Shown here: positions 17,704 through 27,313 of the stretch, in pieces | Layout: every line of letters begins with the position of its first letter | How positions within the stretch are numbered: the stretch's first letter is position 1 | NCBI GenBank assembly: GCA_001795455.1 | Contig: MGPB01000037.1 | Coordinates: 37,310 to 101,309, forward strand | Source of the DNA: Curvibacter sp. GWA2_63_95 | GTDB lineage: Bacteria > Pseudomonadota > Gammaproteobacteria > Burkholderiales > Burkholderiaceae_C | DNA: 64,000 nt | Direction: 5' to 3' | The notes under the pieces: model-generated | The model's input: the letters and a program-made list of their open reading frames with translations, nothing else | What the model was told of the DNA's origin: nothing | The model's database searches: none | Made by a program: the position numbers and the translations under genes

Positions 17704-20289
17704 ATGCTGCTACCTTTGCTCACCACTTTCTCCTGGCAGGAGCTGCGCCAGCACCCCTGGCGCAATGCGGCGGCCGTGGTGTCGGTGATGCTGGGGGTGG
17801 CCCTGGCGTTTGCAGTGCACCTGATCAACGCATCGGCGCTGGACGAGTTTTCGCAGGCCGTGCGTTCGGTGGGTGGCCAGCCCGACCTGGAACTGCGCAC
17901 CGCAGCTGGCAGCGCCAGCAGTGTGGACCTGGCTCTGTGGGGCCAGCTGCTGCAGCACCCCGACGTGGCGGTGGCGGCACCGGTACTGGAGCTCAGCACC
18001 TATGCCATCCACGCGGGCCAAAAAACCCTGCTGCGTGTGGTGGGCGTGGACGCGCTGCAAGTGGCCGCGGTGGCGCCTGACCTGTTGCCCCTGCCCGCTG
18101 CCAATGCCGACCGACTGGCCTTCTTCGCCCCCGACACGGTGTTTCTGAACCCGCTGGCGCGCCAGGCCTTGCCCGGTGCCACGGTGCAGTTGCAGCACGG
18201 CCTGGGCCTGCACACCCTGCAGGTAGCGGGCAGCGTGGCCGCGGGGGGTGCCCCGCTAGCGGTGATGGACATTGCCGCCGTGCAAAGCCTGTTTGGCCGC
18301 AGCGACCTGAGCCGTGTGGATGTGCGGCTGCGTGCGGGCGTGGACCGTGCCCAATTTGTGCGCGACGTCACAGAGGCCGCCGACTGGCCCGCCGGTGCCA
18401 CGCTGCGCGCGCCCGGCGACGCGGTGGAACGCATCAGCAACCTGTCACGCGCCTACCGCGTGAACCTGACCGTGCTGGCGCTGGTGGCACTGTTCACCGG
18501 GGGCTTTCTGGTGTTCTCGGTGCTGGCCCTCAGCGTGGCGCGGCGGGCGCAGCAGTTTGCGCTGTTGGGCGTGCTGGGCCTGACCGGCCGGCAACGGTTG
18601 CAGCTGGTGCTGCTGGAAGCCGCGGCGCTGGGCAGCGTGGGCAGCTTGCTGGGCCTGGCGCTGGGCAGCGCGTTGGCCGCACTTGCGCTGCGCCTGCTGG
18701 GCGGTGACCTGGGGGGTGGTTTTTTTGCGGGCAGCACCCCTGCTTTGCAATGGAGCGGTGCGGCCGCGCTGGTGTTTGGCCTGCTGGGCGTGGCCGCCGC
18801 GCTGGTAGGCGCCTGGGCACCGGCCCGGCTGGCGCAGCAGCTGCCCCCGGCGCAAACGCTCAAGGGCCTGGGCGCGCCGGATGCGAGCCACCACCGGGCC
18901 TGGCTGGGCGCGGCGCTGCTGGTGGCGGGTGGCCTGCTGGCGCTGCTGCCCCCGGTGTGGGAGATCCCGCTGGCGGCCTACCTGAGCGTGGCGTGTTTGC
19001 TGCTGGGTGGCATCACCGCGCTGCCCGCCGCCGTGGGCTGGGTGCTGGACGGGGTGGCCCCCTTCGTGGCGCGCCGTGCCCTGCCGCTGCTGGCGGTGGA
19101 GCGTGCGCGCCGAGTGCGCGAAAGTGCGGCGGTGGCGGTGAGTGGTGTGGTGGCATCGCTGAGCCTAGCGGTGGCACTGACCGTGATGGTGGCAAGCTTT
19201 CGCACCTCGGTGACCGACTGGCTGGATGTGGTGCTGCCCGCCGCCTTGTATGTGCGCACCGGCACCAGCGGCAGTACCACCGAGGCAGCCTACTTTGACC
19301 CCGCTTTCGTGCAGGGTGCGGCGCAGGTGCCGGGCGTGGAGCGTTTGAGCACGCAGCGCACGCTGTCCCTCACGCTGGACCCGGCCCAACCCGCCATTGC
19401 GTTGCTGGTGCGCCCGCTGCGCGACGCCCAAACGGGCGCACTGAACCTGCCCTCGGTGGGCAACCCGGTGCCAGTGCCTGCCGGGCGCGTGGGTGTGTAC
19501 GTGAGCGAGGCCATGCTGGACCTGTATGCGGCGCGACTGGGACGGGATTTGCCTGCACTTTCAGCATCATTTAGGCCTCCAGCCCCCGTGGAATCTGCGC
19601 AAACAGCTATCTTTTTTGTAGCAGGCGTGTGGCGCGACTATGCCCGCCAGTTTGGCACCGTGGCCATGGACCCGGCCGACTTTGCACGCTACAGCCGCGA
19701 CACGCGGGTCAACGACATCGCCTTCTGGTTGCACCCGGAGGCGGATGTGCCGCAGGTACAAGAACAATTGCGCGCGCTGGCCAACCAACTGGCCCACACA
19801 CCCGATGGTGCGGCGGGCAACTTGCTGGAGTTTGGCTCCGCCCGCGAGATTCGCGCCACCAGCCTGAAGATTTTTGACCGCAGCTTTGCCGTGACCTACT
19901 GGCTGCAGGCGGTGGCCATTGGCATTGGCCTGTTTGGCGTAGCGGCCAGCTTCAGTGCGCAGGTGCTGGCGCGGCGCAAGGAGTTTGGCCTGTTGGTGCA
20001 CCTGGGGCTCACGCGGCGGCAAATCCTGCGCGTGGTGGCGCTGGAGGGCGCGGCCTGGACTGCGCTGGGTGCGTTGGCCGGCGTGGCGCTGGGCCTGGCG
20101 GTGGCCGTGGTGCTGGTGCATGTGGTGAACCCGCAGAGCTTCCACTGGACCATGGAACTGGCCCTACCCTGGGGCCGGCTGGCGGCGCTGGCGGCCGCTG
20201 TGGTGGTGGCCGGAACAACAACGGCCTGGCTGTCAGGCCAGGCCGCTGCGGGGCGCGATGCAGTGATGGCGGTGAAAGAGGACTGGTAA
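17704..20289 (+). CDS. FtsX-like ABC transporter permease (861 aa)
   Basis: WRNAAAVVSVMLGVALAFAVHLINASALDEF; two FtsX-type TM modules; C-terminal QVLARRKEFGLLVHLGLTRRQILRVVALEG. Confidence 0.9.
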   Translation: MLLPLLTTFSWQELRQHPWRNAAAVVSVMLGVALAFAVHLINASALDEFSQAVRSVGGQPDLELRTAAGSASSVDLALWGQLLQHPDVAVAAPVLELSTYAIHAGQKTLLRVVGVDALQVAAVAPDLLPLPAANADRLAFFAPDTVFLNPLARQALPGATVQLQHGLGLHTLQVAGSVAAGGAPLAVMDIAAVQSLFGRSDLSRVDVRLRAGVDRAQFVRDVTEAADWPAGATLRAPGDAVERISNLSRAYRVNLTVLALVALFTGGFLVFSVLALSVARRAQQFALLGVLGLTGRQRLQLVLLEAAALGSVGSLLGLALGSALAALALRLLGGDLGGGFFAGSTPALQWSGAAALVFGLLGVAAALVGAWAPARLAQQLPPAQTLKGLGAPDASHHRAWLGAALLVAGGLLALLPPVWEIPLAAYLSVACLLLGGITALPAAVGWVLDGVAPFVARRALPLLAVERARRVRESAAVAVSGVVASLSLAVALTVMVASFRTSVTDWLDVVLPAALYVRTGTSGSTTEAAYFDPAFVQGAAQVPGVERLSTQRTLSLTLDPAQPAIALLVRPLRDAQTGALNLPSVGNPVPVPAGRVGVYVSEAMLDLYAARLGRDLPALSASFRPPAPVESAQTAIFFVAGVWRDYARQFGTVAMDPADFARYSRDTRVNDIAFWLHPEADVPQVQEQLRALANQLAHTPDGAAGNLLEFGSAREIRATSLKIFDRSFAVTYWLQAVAIGIGLFGVAASFSAQVLARRKEFGLLVHLGLTRRQILRVVALEGAAWTALGALAGVALGLAVAVVLVHVVNPQSFHWTMELALPWGRLAALAAAVVVAGTTTAWLSGQAAAGRDAVMAVKEDW
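19565..19622 (-). repeat. dispersed repeat, in-frame copy inside the FtsX-like gene
   Basis: reverse complement GCTACAAAAAAGATAGCTGTTTGCGCAGATTCCACGGGGGCTGGAGGCC. Confidence 0.75.
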
Positions 20290-20317
20290 GCCCTGCCCCA
20301 CCACCACGTGGCTGCGC

Positions 20318-21349
20318 TTATTTCTTGGCGCGGATCTTGACCAGCTCGGCCTGCGCTTCGTTCCACAGGTCCATGCCAATGTCGGCACCGATCTGGGCGT
20401 ACACGCGGGTCAGCTTGTCACGCATGCGGGCGGACTCGGCGGGCGACAGCTCATTCACCTGCATGCCCTTGGCCTTCAAGTCGGCAACGGCCCGGGAGGC
20501 TTCGTCGCGGGTGTCCTTGCGTTCAAAGTCGCGGCTCAGCTTGGCGGCGTCGCTGAGGATCTTTTGTTCGTCCTTGGACAGCTGGTCCCACCATTTCTTG
20601 CTGACCATCACGATCCAGGGGCTGTACACGTGGTTGGTCACCGTCATGTACTTTTGCACTTCGTAGAACTTGCTCGACAGGATGGTGTTGAAGGGGTTTT
20701 CCTGGCCGTCCACGGTGTTGGTTTCCAGCGCGCTGAACAACTCAGAAAACGCCATGGGCACGGCGTTGGCACCCAGGGTCTTGAAGCTGTTGAGGAACAC
20801 ATTGTTTTGCATCACCCGCAGCTTGATGCCGTCCAGGTCTTCCACCTTGTTGATGGCGCGCTTGCTGTTGGTCAGGTTGCGAAAACCGTTCTCCCAGTAG
20901 GCCAGGCCCACCAGGCCTTTTTCCTGCAGCTTGGCGCGGATTTTGTCGCCAATGGGGCCGTCCAGCAGCGCATCGGCTTCCTTGGCGTTGCTGATCAAAA
21001 AGGGCGTATCCCACAGCGCCATTTCCTTGGTGATGCCGACCAGCGTGGCCGTCGACCCGACCATCATTTCCTGCGCGCCGCCAATCAGCGAGTTCTGCAT
21101 CTGCACATCGGGACCCAGTGCGGAGGCACCAATCGTGCGCACCTTCATCTTGCCGCCCGAAGCCTTTTCCACCGCCTCGGCAAACACCTTGGACGCACGG
21201 CCCTGGTTGCTTTGCTCGTTGAGGCCATAGCCAAAACGGATCAGGCGCGGTTTGATGTCTTGCGCCAGCGCGGGCAAGGCAGCGCTGAACACGGCGGCAC
21301 CGGCCACGGCCAGCACGGCGCGGCGGATCAGGGTGGTGGAAGCTTTCAT
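20318..21349 (-). CDS. TRAP transporter substrate-binding protein (DctP)
   Basis: IRFGYGLNEQSNQGRASKVFAEAVEKASGGKMKVRTIG; DLDGIKLRVMQNNVFLNSFKTLGANAVPMAFSELFSALE. Confidence 0.93.
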   Translation of the reverse strand: MKASTTLIRRAVLAVAGAAVFSAALPALAQDIKPRLIRFGYGLNEQSNQGRASKVFAEAVEKASGGKMKVRTIGASALGPDVQMQNSLIGGAQEMMVGSTATLVGITKEMALWDTPFLISNAKEADALLDGPIGDKIRAKLQEKGLVGLAYWENGFRNLTNSKRAINKVEDLDGIKLRVMQNNVFLNSFKTLGANAVPMAFSELFSALETNTVDGQENPFNTILSSKFYEVQKYMTVTNHVYSPWIVMVSKKWWDQLSKDEQKILSDAAKLSRDFERKDTRDEASRAVADLKAKGMQVNELSPAESARMRDKLTRVYAQIGADIGMDLWNEAQAELVKIRAKK

Positions 21350-21413
21350 GGAATGTCTCCTGGGTGTTGTTGTGGAAGAAAACGGGAACAGAGCGGGAAC
21401 AAAAGAACGGAAG

Positions 21414-22706
21414 TCAACGCATCCACGCCACCGGTGCGGTCACGATTTGCGGGAACAGGACGAACAGGAACAGGATCAGCGTGTAGGTGATGAGGAAAGG
21501 GTTCACGCCCTTGATGACCTGGTGCAGCGGCAGCCGCCCCACCCCGGCCACCACATTGAGCACCGTACCCACCGGTGGTGTGATGAGACCAATGGCGCCG
21601 TTGAGCACAAACATCAGACCGAAGTACACCGGGTCAATGCCAGCCTTCACGGCAATCGGCAACATCACGGGCGCAAAGATCAGGATGGTGGGCGTGAGGT
21701 CCAGCGCGGTGCCCACCAGAATGAGTACCAGCATCATCACCACCATCAGGAGGCGTGGGCTCTCCACCAGCGGGCCCAGCCAGCCGGTCAGCACATTGGG
21801 CAAATCAGCCAGCGTGATCATGTAGCTGGCCACTTGCGCACCGGCACACAGGAACATCACGATGGCCGTGGTCTTGGCCGCGCGCACCAGCACGCCGTAG
21901 ACCGCCGAAATTTTCATCTCGCGGTGGATGAACAGGGCGACCACCAGCGCATAGAACGCGGCCACCACCGCGGCTTCGGTGGGTGTGAACACACCGCTCT
22001 TCATGCCACCAATGATGATCAGCGGCATCAGCAGTGCCCAGAACGCCTTGCGCGTGGCTTGCAGGCGTTCACGCATGGGCAGCGGCTGGCCTTCGGGCAA
22101 ATCGATTTTGCGCAGCACCAGCTTCCAGGCCACGATCAGGCCGACCCCCATGATGAGGCCGGGCACGATGCCCGAGAGGAACAGCGACGAGATCGAGGTG
22201 TTGGTGGTCACGCCGTAGATCACAAACGGCATGCTGGGCGGAATGATGGGCGCGATGATGCCGCCCGAGGCAATCAGCCCCGCCGAGGTGTGCATGGGGT
22301 AACCCTGCTGGCGCATCATGGGCATGAGGATGGTCGCCAGTGCGGCCGTGTCGGCCAGGGCAGAACCACTCATGCTGGCCATCAGCACCGCCGCGCCAAT
22401 GGCCACAAAGCCCAGGCCACCCCGGATGTGCCCCACCCAGGCCTGCGCCATGGTGATGATGCGCCGGCTGATACCGCCGGTGTTCATCAGCTCGCCGGCC
22501 AGGATGAAGAAGGGCACGGCCAGCAGCGCAAAACTGTCCACCCCCGCCACCAGGTTTTGTGCCAGCAGCTGCGTGTCCCAGAAGTCCAGCACCCAGGCCA
22601 TCGCGGCCCCGGTCAGCACCAGCGACAGGGCCATGTTCATGCCAATGCCCATGAGCGCCAGCATGCCGACGCAAAACACAATGAATGCGAGACCTTCGTT
22701 AGACAT
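21414..22706 (-). CDS. TRAP transporter large permease (DctM)
   Basis: FALLAVPFFILAGELMNTGGISRRII; GLIASGGIIAPIIPPSMPFVIYGV. Confidence 0.94.
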   Translation of the reverse strand: MSNEGLAFIVFCVGMLALMGIGMNMALSLVLTGAAMAWVLDFWDTQLLAQNLVAGVDSFALLAVPFFILAGELMNTGGISRRIITMAQAWVGHIRGGLGFVAIGAAVLMASMSGSALADTAALATILMPMMRQQGYPMHTSAGLIASGGIIAPIIPPSMPFVIYGVTTNTSISSLFLSGIVPGLIMGVGLIVAWKLVLRKIDLPEGQPLPMRERLQATRKAFWALLMPLIIIGGMKSGVFTPTEAAVVAAFYALVVALFIHREMKISAVYGVLVRAAKTTAIVMFLCAGAQVASYMITLADLPNVLTGWLGPLVESPRLLMVVMMLVLILVGTALDLTPTILIFAPVMLPIAVKAGIDPVYFGLMFVLNGAIGLITPPVGTVLNVVAGVGRLPLHQVIKGVNPFLITYTLILFLFVLFPQIVTAPVAWMR

Positions 22707-22793
22707 GCAACCTCCGGCGCGCCGCCTGAAGAAAGACTGCGGCGCCCTGCAGGGGCAGTGAACGAATGTGAACGGGGGGGTGCATATCCATAT

Positions 22794-23309
22794 CTATTCC
22801 ACTTCCGCGCCGTGACCGAGGTCCAGGGGCGTGCGTTGTAGCAATTCCCACAGGGCCATGGCGCCAATGGCGATGGCGCACAGCAGGGCCGGCAGAGGCA
22901 ACAGCGCAGTGGGGTAACCCATCACCACGGAGTAGCTGTCTATCCCCACCACGACCTGTTGCCAGGCCCCGCGGCCCAGCAGCACACAGGCCAGCAACAC
23001 CAGCACACGGATCACCGCCGTCATCAGCGCCAGTGCCAGCGGTCTCTTCTGCAACATCGCCACCAGGCTGGTGAACGCCATGTGCTCCCCAGCCGGGTAG
23101 GCGGCTGTGGCACCGATGAACACCATCCAGACAAACAGCAGGCGCGACAGCTCTTCACTGCCAGCCACGCCGCTACCAAAGCCGTAGCGCAACACCACGT
23201 TCACGAATACGGACACCGCCATCACGCCCAGGCAAAGCGCCAACAGCACGTGGGTCAGCTGAACAAACTTGCCGGGCGCTGCGGCCGGGTCTTGGACGGG
23301 TTCGGTCAT
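22794..23309 (-). CDS. TRAP transporter small permease (DctQ)
   Basis: FVNVVLRYGFGSGVAGSEELSRLLFVWMVFIGATAAYPAGEHMAF. Confidence 0.9.
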   Translation of the reverse strand: MTEPVQDPAAAPGKFVQLTHVLLALCLGVMAVSVFVNVVLRYGFGSGVAGSEELSRLLFVWMVFIGATAAYPAGEHMAFTSLVAMLQKRPLALALMTAVIRVLVLLACVLLGRGAWQQVVVGIDSYSVVMGYPTALLPLPALLCAIAIGAMALWELLQRTPLDLGHGAEVE

Positions 23310-23809
23310 GCAGGCTCCTGCGTTGCGGACAACCATTCGGTGACCATGGTCTGCAGTTGGGCCAGGGGAAGGGTGGCATCCAGGCGCAACACACCGGCCT
23401 CGCCCACGGGCGATTCGAGTGTGGCGAACTGGTTGTCCACCAGGCTGGTGGAAAAGAAATGCGCAGCACGTGCCCCGACGCGGGCCAGCGCCTCGGCCTT
23501 GCCAATCTCCAGAAACACAAAGCGCAGATTCGGCGCGGCTTGGCGCAGACGGTTGCGGTAGGCACGTTTGAGGGCCGAACAAGTCACCACCGCGCCGGCA
23601 GGTCGGGCCTGCAACTGAGCCCCCAGGGTGGCCAGCCAGTCCGCGCGGTCAACGTCGGTCAGCGCAATGCCGCGGGCCATCTTGTCGCGATTGGCCGTGC
23701 TGTGGTAGTGGTCGCCCTCCACCAGCGGCAGGCCGGTGGCCAGGGCCACGGCCTCACCCAGACTGGATTTTCCGCAGCCGGAGACGCCCATGATGACGAT
23801 GGAATGCAT
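23306..23809 (-). CDS. gntK: gluconokinase
   Basis: MGVSGCGKSSLGEAVALATGLPLVEGDHYHSTANRDKMARGIALTDVDRADWLATL; VTCSALKRAYRNRLR; 4-bp overlap with dctQ. Confidence 0.93.
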   Translation of the reverse strand: MHSIVIMGVSGCGKSSLGEAVALATGLPLVEGDHYHSTANRDKMARGIALTDVDRADWLATLGAQLQARPAGAVVTCSALKRAYRNRLRQAAPNLRFVFLEIGKAEALARVGARAAHFFSTSLVDNQFATLESPVGEAGVLRLDATLPLAQLQTMVTEWLSATQEPA

Positions 23810-23823
23810 AAACCTCGCAAATC

Positions 23824-23837
23824 GGATAGCGCTATCC
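23824..23837. promoter_or_regulatory. palindromic operator GGATAGCGCTATCC (proximal to gntK)
   Basis: perfect 14-bp palindrome between gntK and divergent lacI-family gene. Confidence 0.75.
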
Positions 23838-23930
23838 AAAAATAACCAAATAAATGCTGCATGGCGGATTTCGGTCCACTTTTCAGAGTGAACGCCCAGC
23901 TTAGGGGTTTGTCCGCGACCCATCCCATGC

Positions 23931-23946
23931 AGGATAGCGCTATCCT
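23931..23946. promoter_or_regulatory. second palindromic operator AGGATAGCGCTATCCT (proximal to the regulator gene)
   Basis: perfect 16-bp palindrome sharing the same 14-bp core. Confidence 0.75.
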
Positions 23947-23988
23947 ATGCGAAGATATTTGCATGCCATTCAGTAGTTTCCCTAGGCC

Positions 23989-25011
23989 ATGACAGTCCCC
24001 ATCCGCCCCCGCGCCACTGGCCGCGTCACGCTCTCCGACGTGGCGCATCTGGCCGGTGTCAGCCCCATTACCGTGTCACGCGCACTGCGCGGCGAACGGG
24101 CCGTAGCGCCCGAGCTGGTGGCCAAGGTGCAGGCAGCGGCCCACAAGCTGGGTTATGTGCCCAACCCCGCCGCACGGGCCTTGGCCTCGGGCCAAAGCAG
24201 CCACGTGGCGGTTCTGATTCCGATGCTGTCGAACGCGCTGTTTGTGGATGTGCTGGAGACTTTGCAGCAAACCCTGCGCCAAGCGGGGTACCAGGCACTG
24301 ATTGGCATCACCCACTACGACGCGAGTGAAGAAGAAAGCCTGCTGCGCGAACAACTGTTGCACCGACCGGCCGGGCTCATCGTCACCGGGCTGGAACGCA
24401 GCGACGCCACACGCGGGCTGATCGCCCAAAGCGGGGTGCCTTGTGTACACCTGATGACCGCCGAAGCCCCCGAAGGGGCCTACTGCGTGGGCTTCTCACA
24501 GCGCGACGCGGGCCACGACCTGACGCAGCACCTGCTGGACCAAGGCCATCGGCGCATTGCCTTTGCTGCCGCCCAACTGGACCCACGCGCCCTGCAGCGC
24601 CTGGAGGGCTGGCGCCAGGCCTTGCAGGCGGCAGGCCGCTACGACGCAACGCTGGAATGGTTGAACCCGGCGCCCTCCTCGCTGTCACTGGGAGCCCGCA
24701 TGTTTGAGCAAATCATGGGGCAGCAACCGCCGGTGGACGCCATCTTTTTCTGCAACGACGACCTGGCCCAGGGTGCCTTGCTGGCGGCACTGCGCCTGGG
24801 CATTTCGGTGCCACAGCGGGTGGCGATTGCGGGCTTCAACGACCTGACCGGCAGCGACCAGATGCTGCCGCCGCTGACCACCGTGCGCACCCCGCGCGCC
24901 GAGATCGGCCAGGCCGCGGGGCAGATGCTGGTGGCGCTGATGCAAGGTGAGACGGTTGCCTCACCTTGCGTCAACCTGGGCTACACGCTGCAACTTCGCG
25001 ACAGCGCCTGA
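23989..25011 (+). CDS. LacI-family transcriptional regulator (GntR-like)
   Basis: VTLSDVAHLAGVSPITVSRALRGERAVAPELVAKVQAAAHKLGYVPNPAARALASG. Confidence 0.93.
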   Translation: MTVPIRPRATGRVTLSDVAHLAGVSPITVSRALRGERAVAPELVAKVQAAAHKLGYVPNPAARALASGQSSHVAVLIPMLSNALFVDVLETLQQTLRQAGYQALIGITHYDASEEESLLREQLLHRPAGLIVTGLERSDATRGLIAQSGVPCVHLMTAEAPEGAYCVGFSQRDAGHDLTQHLLDQGHRRIAFAAAQLDPRALQRLEGWRQALQAAGRYDATLEWLNPAPSSLSLGARMFEQIMGQQPPVDAIFFCNDDLAQGALLAALRLGISVPQRVAIAGFNDLTGSDQMLPPLTTVRTPRAEIGQAAGQMLVALMQGETVASPCVNLGYTLQLRDSA

Positions 25012-25015
25012 AAAG

Positions 25016-25582
25016 TTACGGCGCGTTGGACTCCAGCCCTTGCAGCACACGACCACGGCCGGCGGTCAGGAGGTTGGCATAGTTCGCCAGCCCCGCCACC
25101 AGACGGCCCAAGGCGCGGACCACCAGGCCCAGGCCTTGCCCCACATCACGCAGGGGTTGCACCACATTGGTCTGGAATCGCGTCACCAGGCAAGTCTGCG
25201 GCTGTGCCACCCATTGCAGCTGAATGCCCTCTTGTCCCTTGTACGGCCACGCCTCCACCACCACACGCTGCCCGGCGCGCAATTGCAAGTCATGGCCCAA
25301 CGCCACGAAATGGTCACCGGTTTCCAATAGCGGGGTGTGGCGCGACACATCCAGCGTGGCCCAGGCACGGCCTGACACCACACGCAGCACACCAGCGGTG
25401 CGCGGCCGCACGGTCACGGCACGGCCCTTGGGCAGGACCCAGGGCGCCTCCTCGGTGATCGCCATCGCGTCGAGCGTCAGCTCGGCCATGGGGTCTTGGG
25501 GCGCTGACAGGCGGGGGCCGGACAAGGCATCGGACACAAATGAGGACAGGGATGGTTGCGGGGACGGGCTTTGGACGGACAT
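25016..25582 (-). CDS. DUF2917 domain-containing protein
   Basis: WVLPKGRAVTVRPRTAGVLRVVSGRAWATLD...GDHFVALGHDLQLRAGQRVVVEAW. Confidence 0.75.
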   Translation of the reverse strand: MSVQSPSPQPSLSSFVSDALSGPRLSAPQDPMAELTLDAMAITEEAPWVLPKGRAVTVRPRTAGVLRVVSGRAWATLDVSRHTPLLETGDHFVALGHDLQLRAGQRVVVEAWPYKGQEGIQLQWVAQPQTCLVTRFQTNVVQPLRDVGQGLGLVVRALGRLVAGLANYANLLTAGRGRVLQGLESNAP

Positions 25583-25695
25583 GGTGGGCTCCTTAAAAAG
25601 GTGGTTGGGCAATGAATGATCTGCCCGCGCGCCTGCAGCGTCCAATGAAATCGGGCTATGCTATTCATTCCATTCCCGCATCAATCCATTTCGCC

Positions 25696-26697
25696 ATGTC
25701 CAACGCCGCACCCTCCAGCACCGAGATCCGTCTGCGCACCCGGCCGATTGCCGTGGGCCATTTGCGCGCCCTGGAGGCGGTGGCCCGCCACCTCAATTTC
25801 CGGGCGGCGGCGGAGGAGCTGTCGCTGACGCAGAGCGCGGTGAGCCGCCAGGTGCAAGCGTTGGAAGAGGAAGTTGGTGTACCCCTGTTTTTGCGCCACA
25901 CCCGCGCCGTGGAGCTGACCAGTGCGGGCAGCCAATTGTTGCGCGCCGTGGTGCCTTCGCTGGAGCGGGTGGACAGCGCGGTGCGCCTGATCCGCCGCAC
26001 GGCGGGGCGCAAAAGTGTGGCCATTTCCACCTGGGCTTCGTTTGCGTCGATGTGGTTGATCCCGCGGCTTGAAGCCTTCCAGGCCGAGTACCCCGACATC
26101 GACATCCGCCTGGACGCCACCGACAACCCGGTGGACCTGGACACCAGCGATGTGGACCTGGCCATCCGTTACACCCGCCCGGGTAACGTCGGCTCCGATG
26201 CCGTACGGCTGTTTGGCGAACAGCTCACCCCTGTGGCCAGCCCCTGGCTGCTGAAAAGCGGGCCACCGCTGCGCAAGGCCGCCGACCTGAACCGCTTTGC
26301 CCTGCTGGAAGCCAGCGACAGCCACCGCCACCAAAACCTGGAATGGCTGACCTGGCGGCGCTGGCTGGACGGCAACGACTTGCCCAAGCTGGAGCCCAAG
26401 CGCTGGATGTACTTCAACTACGCGCACCAGATCGTGCAGGCCGCACTCACCGGCCAGGGCGTGGCGCTGGCGCGCATGCCGCTGGTGGCCGACAGCCTGG
26501 CCAGTGGCGACCTGGTGGAGGTGCTGCCCAACGGCCGCATCGACACGCCGCTGGTGTATTTTTTAATTGTGGGCCCACGCAGTGGCGCACGCCCCGAAAT
26601 CCAGGCGTTTTGCCAGTGGCTGATGGCGCAAGCCGCCATCACCCGCACCGCCATTGGCGAGGTGCCCGACCCGGAAACCAACGCCCATCCGGACTGA
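25696..26697 (+). CDS. LysR-family transcriptional regulator
   Basis: LRALEAVARHLNFRAAAEELSLTQSAVSRQVQALEEEVGVPLFLRHTRAVELTSAG. Confidence 0.93.
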   Translation: MSNAAPSSTEIRLRTRPIAVGHLRALEAVARHLNFRAAAEELSLTQSAVSRQVQALEEEVGVPLFLRHTRAVELTSAGSQLLRAVVPSLERVDSAVRLIRRTAGRKSVAISTWASFASMWLIPRLEAFQAEYPDIDIRLDATDNPVDLDTSDVDLAIRYTRPGNVGSDAVRLFGEQLTPVASPWLLKSGPPLRKAADLNRFALLEASDSHRHQNLEWLTWRRWLDGNDLPKLEPKRWMYFNYAHQIVQAALTGQGVALARMPLVADSLASGDLVEVLPNGRIDTPLVYFLIVGPRSGARPEIQAFCQWLMAQAAITRTAIGEVPDPETNAHPD

Positions 26698-26737
26698 GCC
26701 ATTGCCGCGCTGCAGACCTTCCCCGACAATGGCACGC

Positions 26738-27313
26738 ATGCGTAACCCTCTTACCCCAGCCCTGCTGGTGCTGGCCCTGCTAGGCAGCCTGTCGGCCCAG
26801 GCGCAGGACGCACTGTTCACCAAGCGCCAGACCACGCTGCGCGAGGGCCCGGCCGAGAGCGCGACCGCCCTGGCCACCCTGCCCGCCCAAACCGCCCTGA
26901 CCCGCCAGCCCACGCGCCAGGGTGCTTGGGTGCAGGTCAAAACGGCGGCAGGTGCCAGTGGCTGGATCCACCTGTTTGACGTGGGCCCTGCCACCGAGCA
27001 GAGCAGCGTAGCCAGTGCAGCCACCGGCGCCCTGCGCGGTCTCTCGAACCTGTTCAACCGCGGCAGCGCGCAAAACCAGAACACCAGTGGCACCACCGCC
27101 ACGGTGGGCATTCGCGGCCTTGGGGCCGAAGACATTGCCAACGCCCAACCCAATCTCGCCGCCCTGGCGCAGGCGGAGGGTCTGCGCCAGGACGCCACCC
27201 AAGCCAAACGTTTTGCCACCGAGGCAGGCCTGAGCGCCCACACGGTGGACGCGCTGCCGGTGCCTGCGCCTCCCGCCCCGGCCAACAACACCAACGCGGG
27301 ATTCTCGCCATGA
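26738..27313 (+). CDS. secreted SH3-domain-like protein
   Basis: signal peptide MRNPLTPALLVLALLGSLSAQAQ; SH3_3-like TLREGPAESATALATLPAQTALTRQPTRQGAWVQVKTAAGASGWIH; start 26729 also possible. Confidence 0.65.
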   Translation: MRNPLTPALLVLALLGSLSAQAQDALFTKRQTTLREGPAESATALATLPAQTALTRQPTRQGAWVQVKTAAGASGWIHLFDVGPATEQSSVASAATGALRGLSNLFNRGSAQNQNTSGTTATVGIRGLGAEDIANAQPNLAALAQAEGLRQDATQAKRFATEAGLSAHTVDALPVPAPPAPANNTNAGFSP

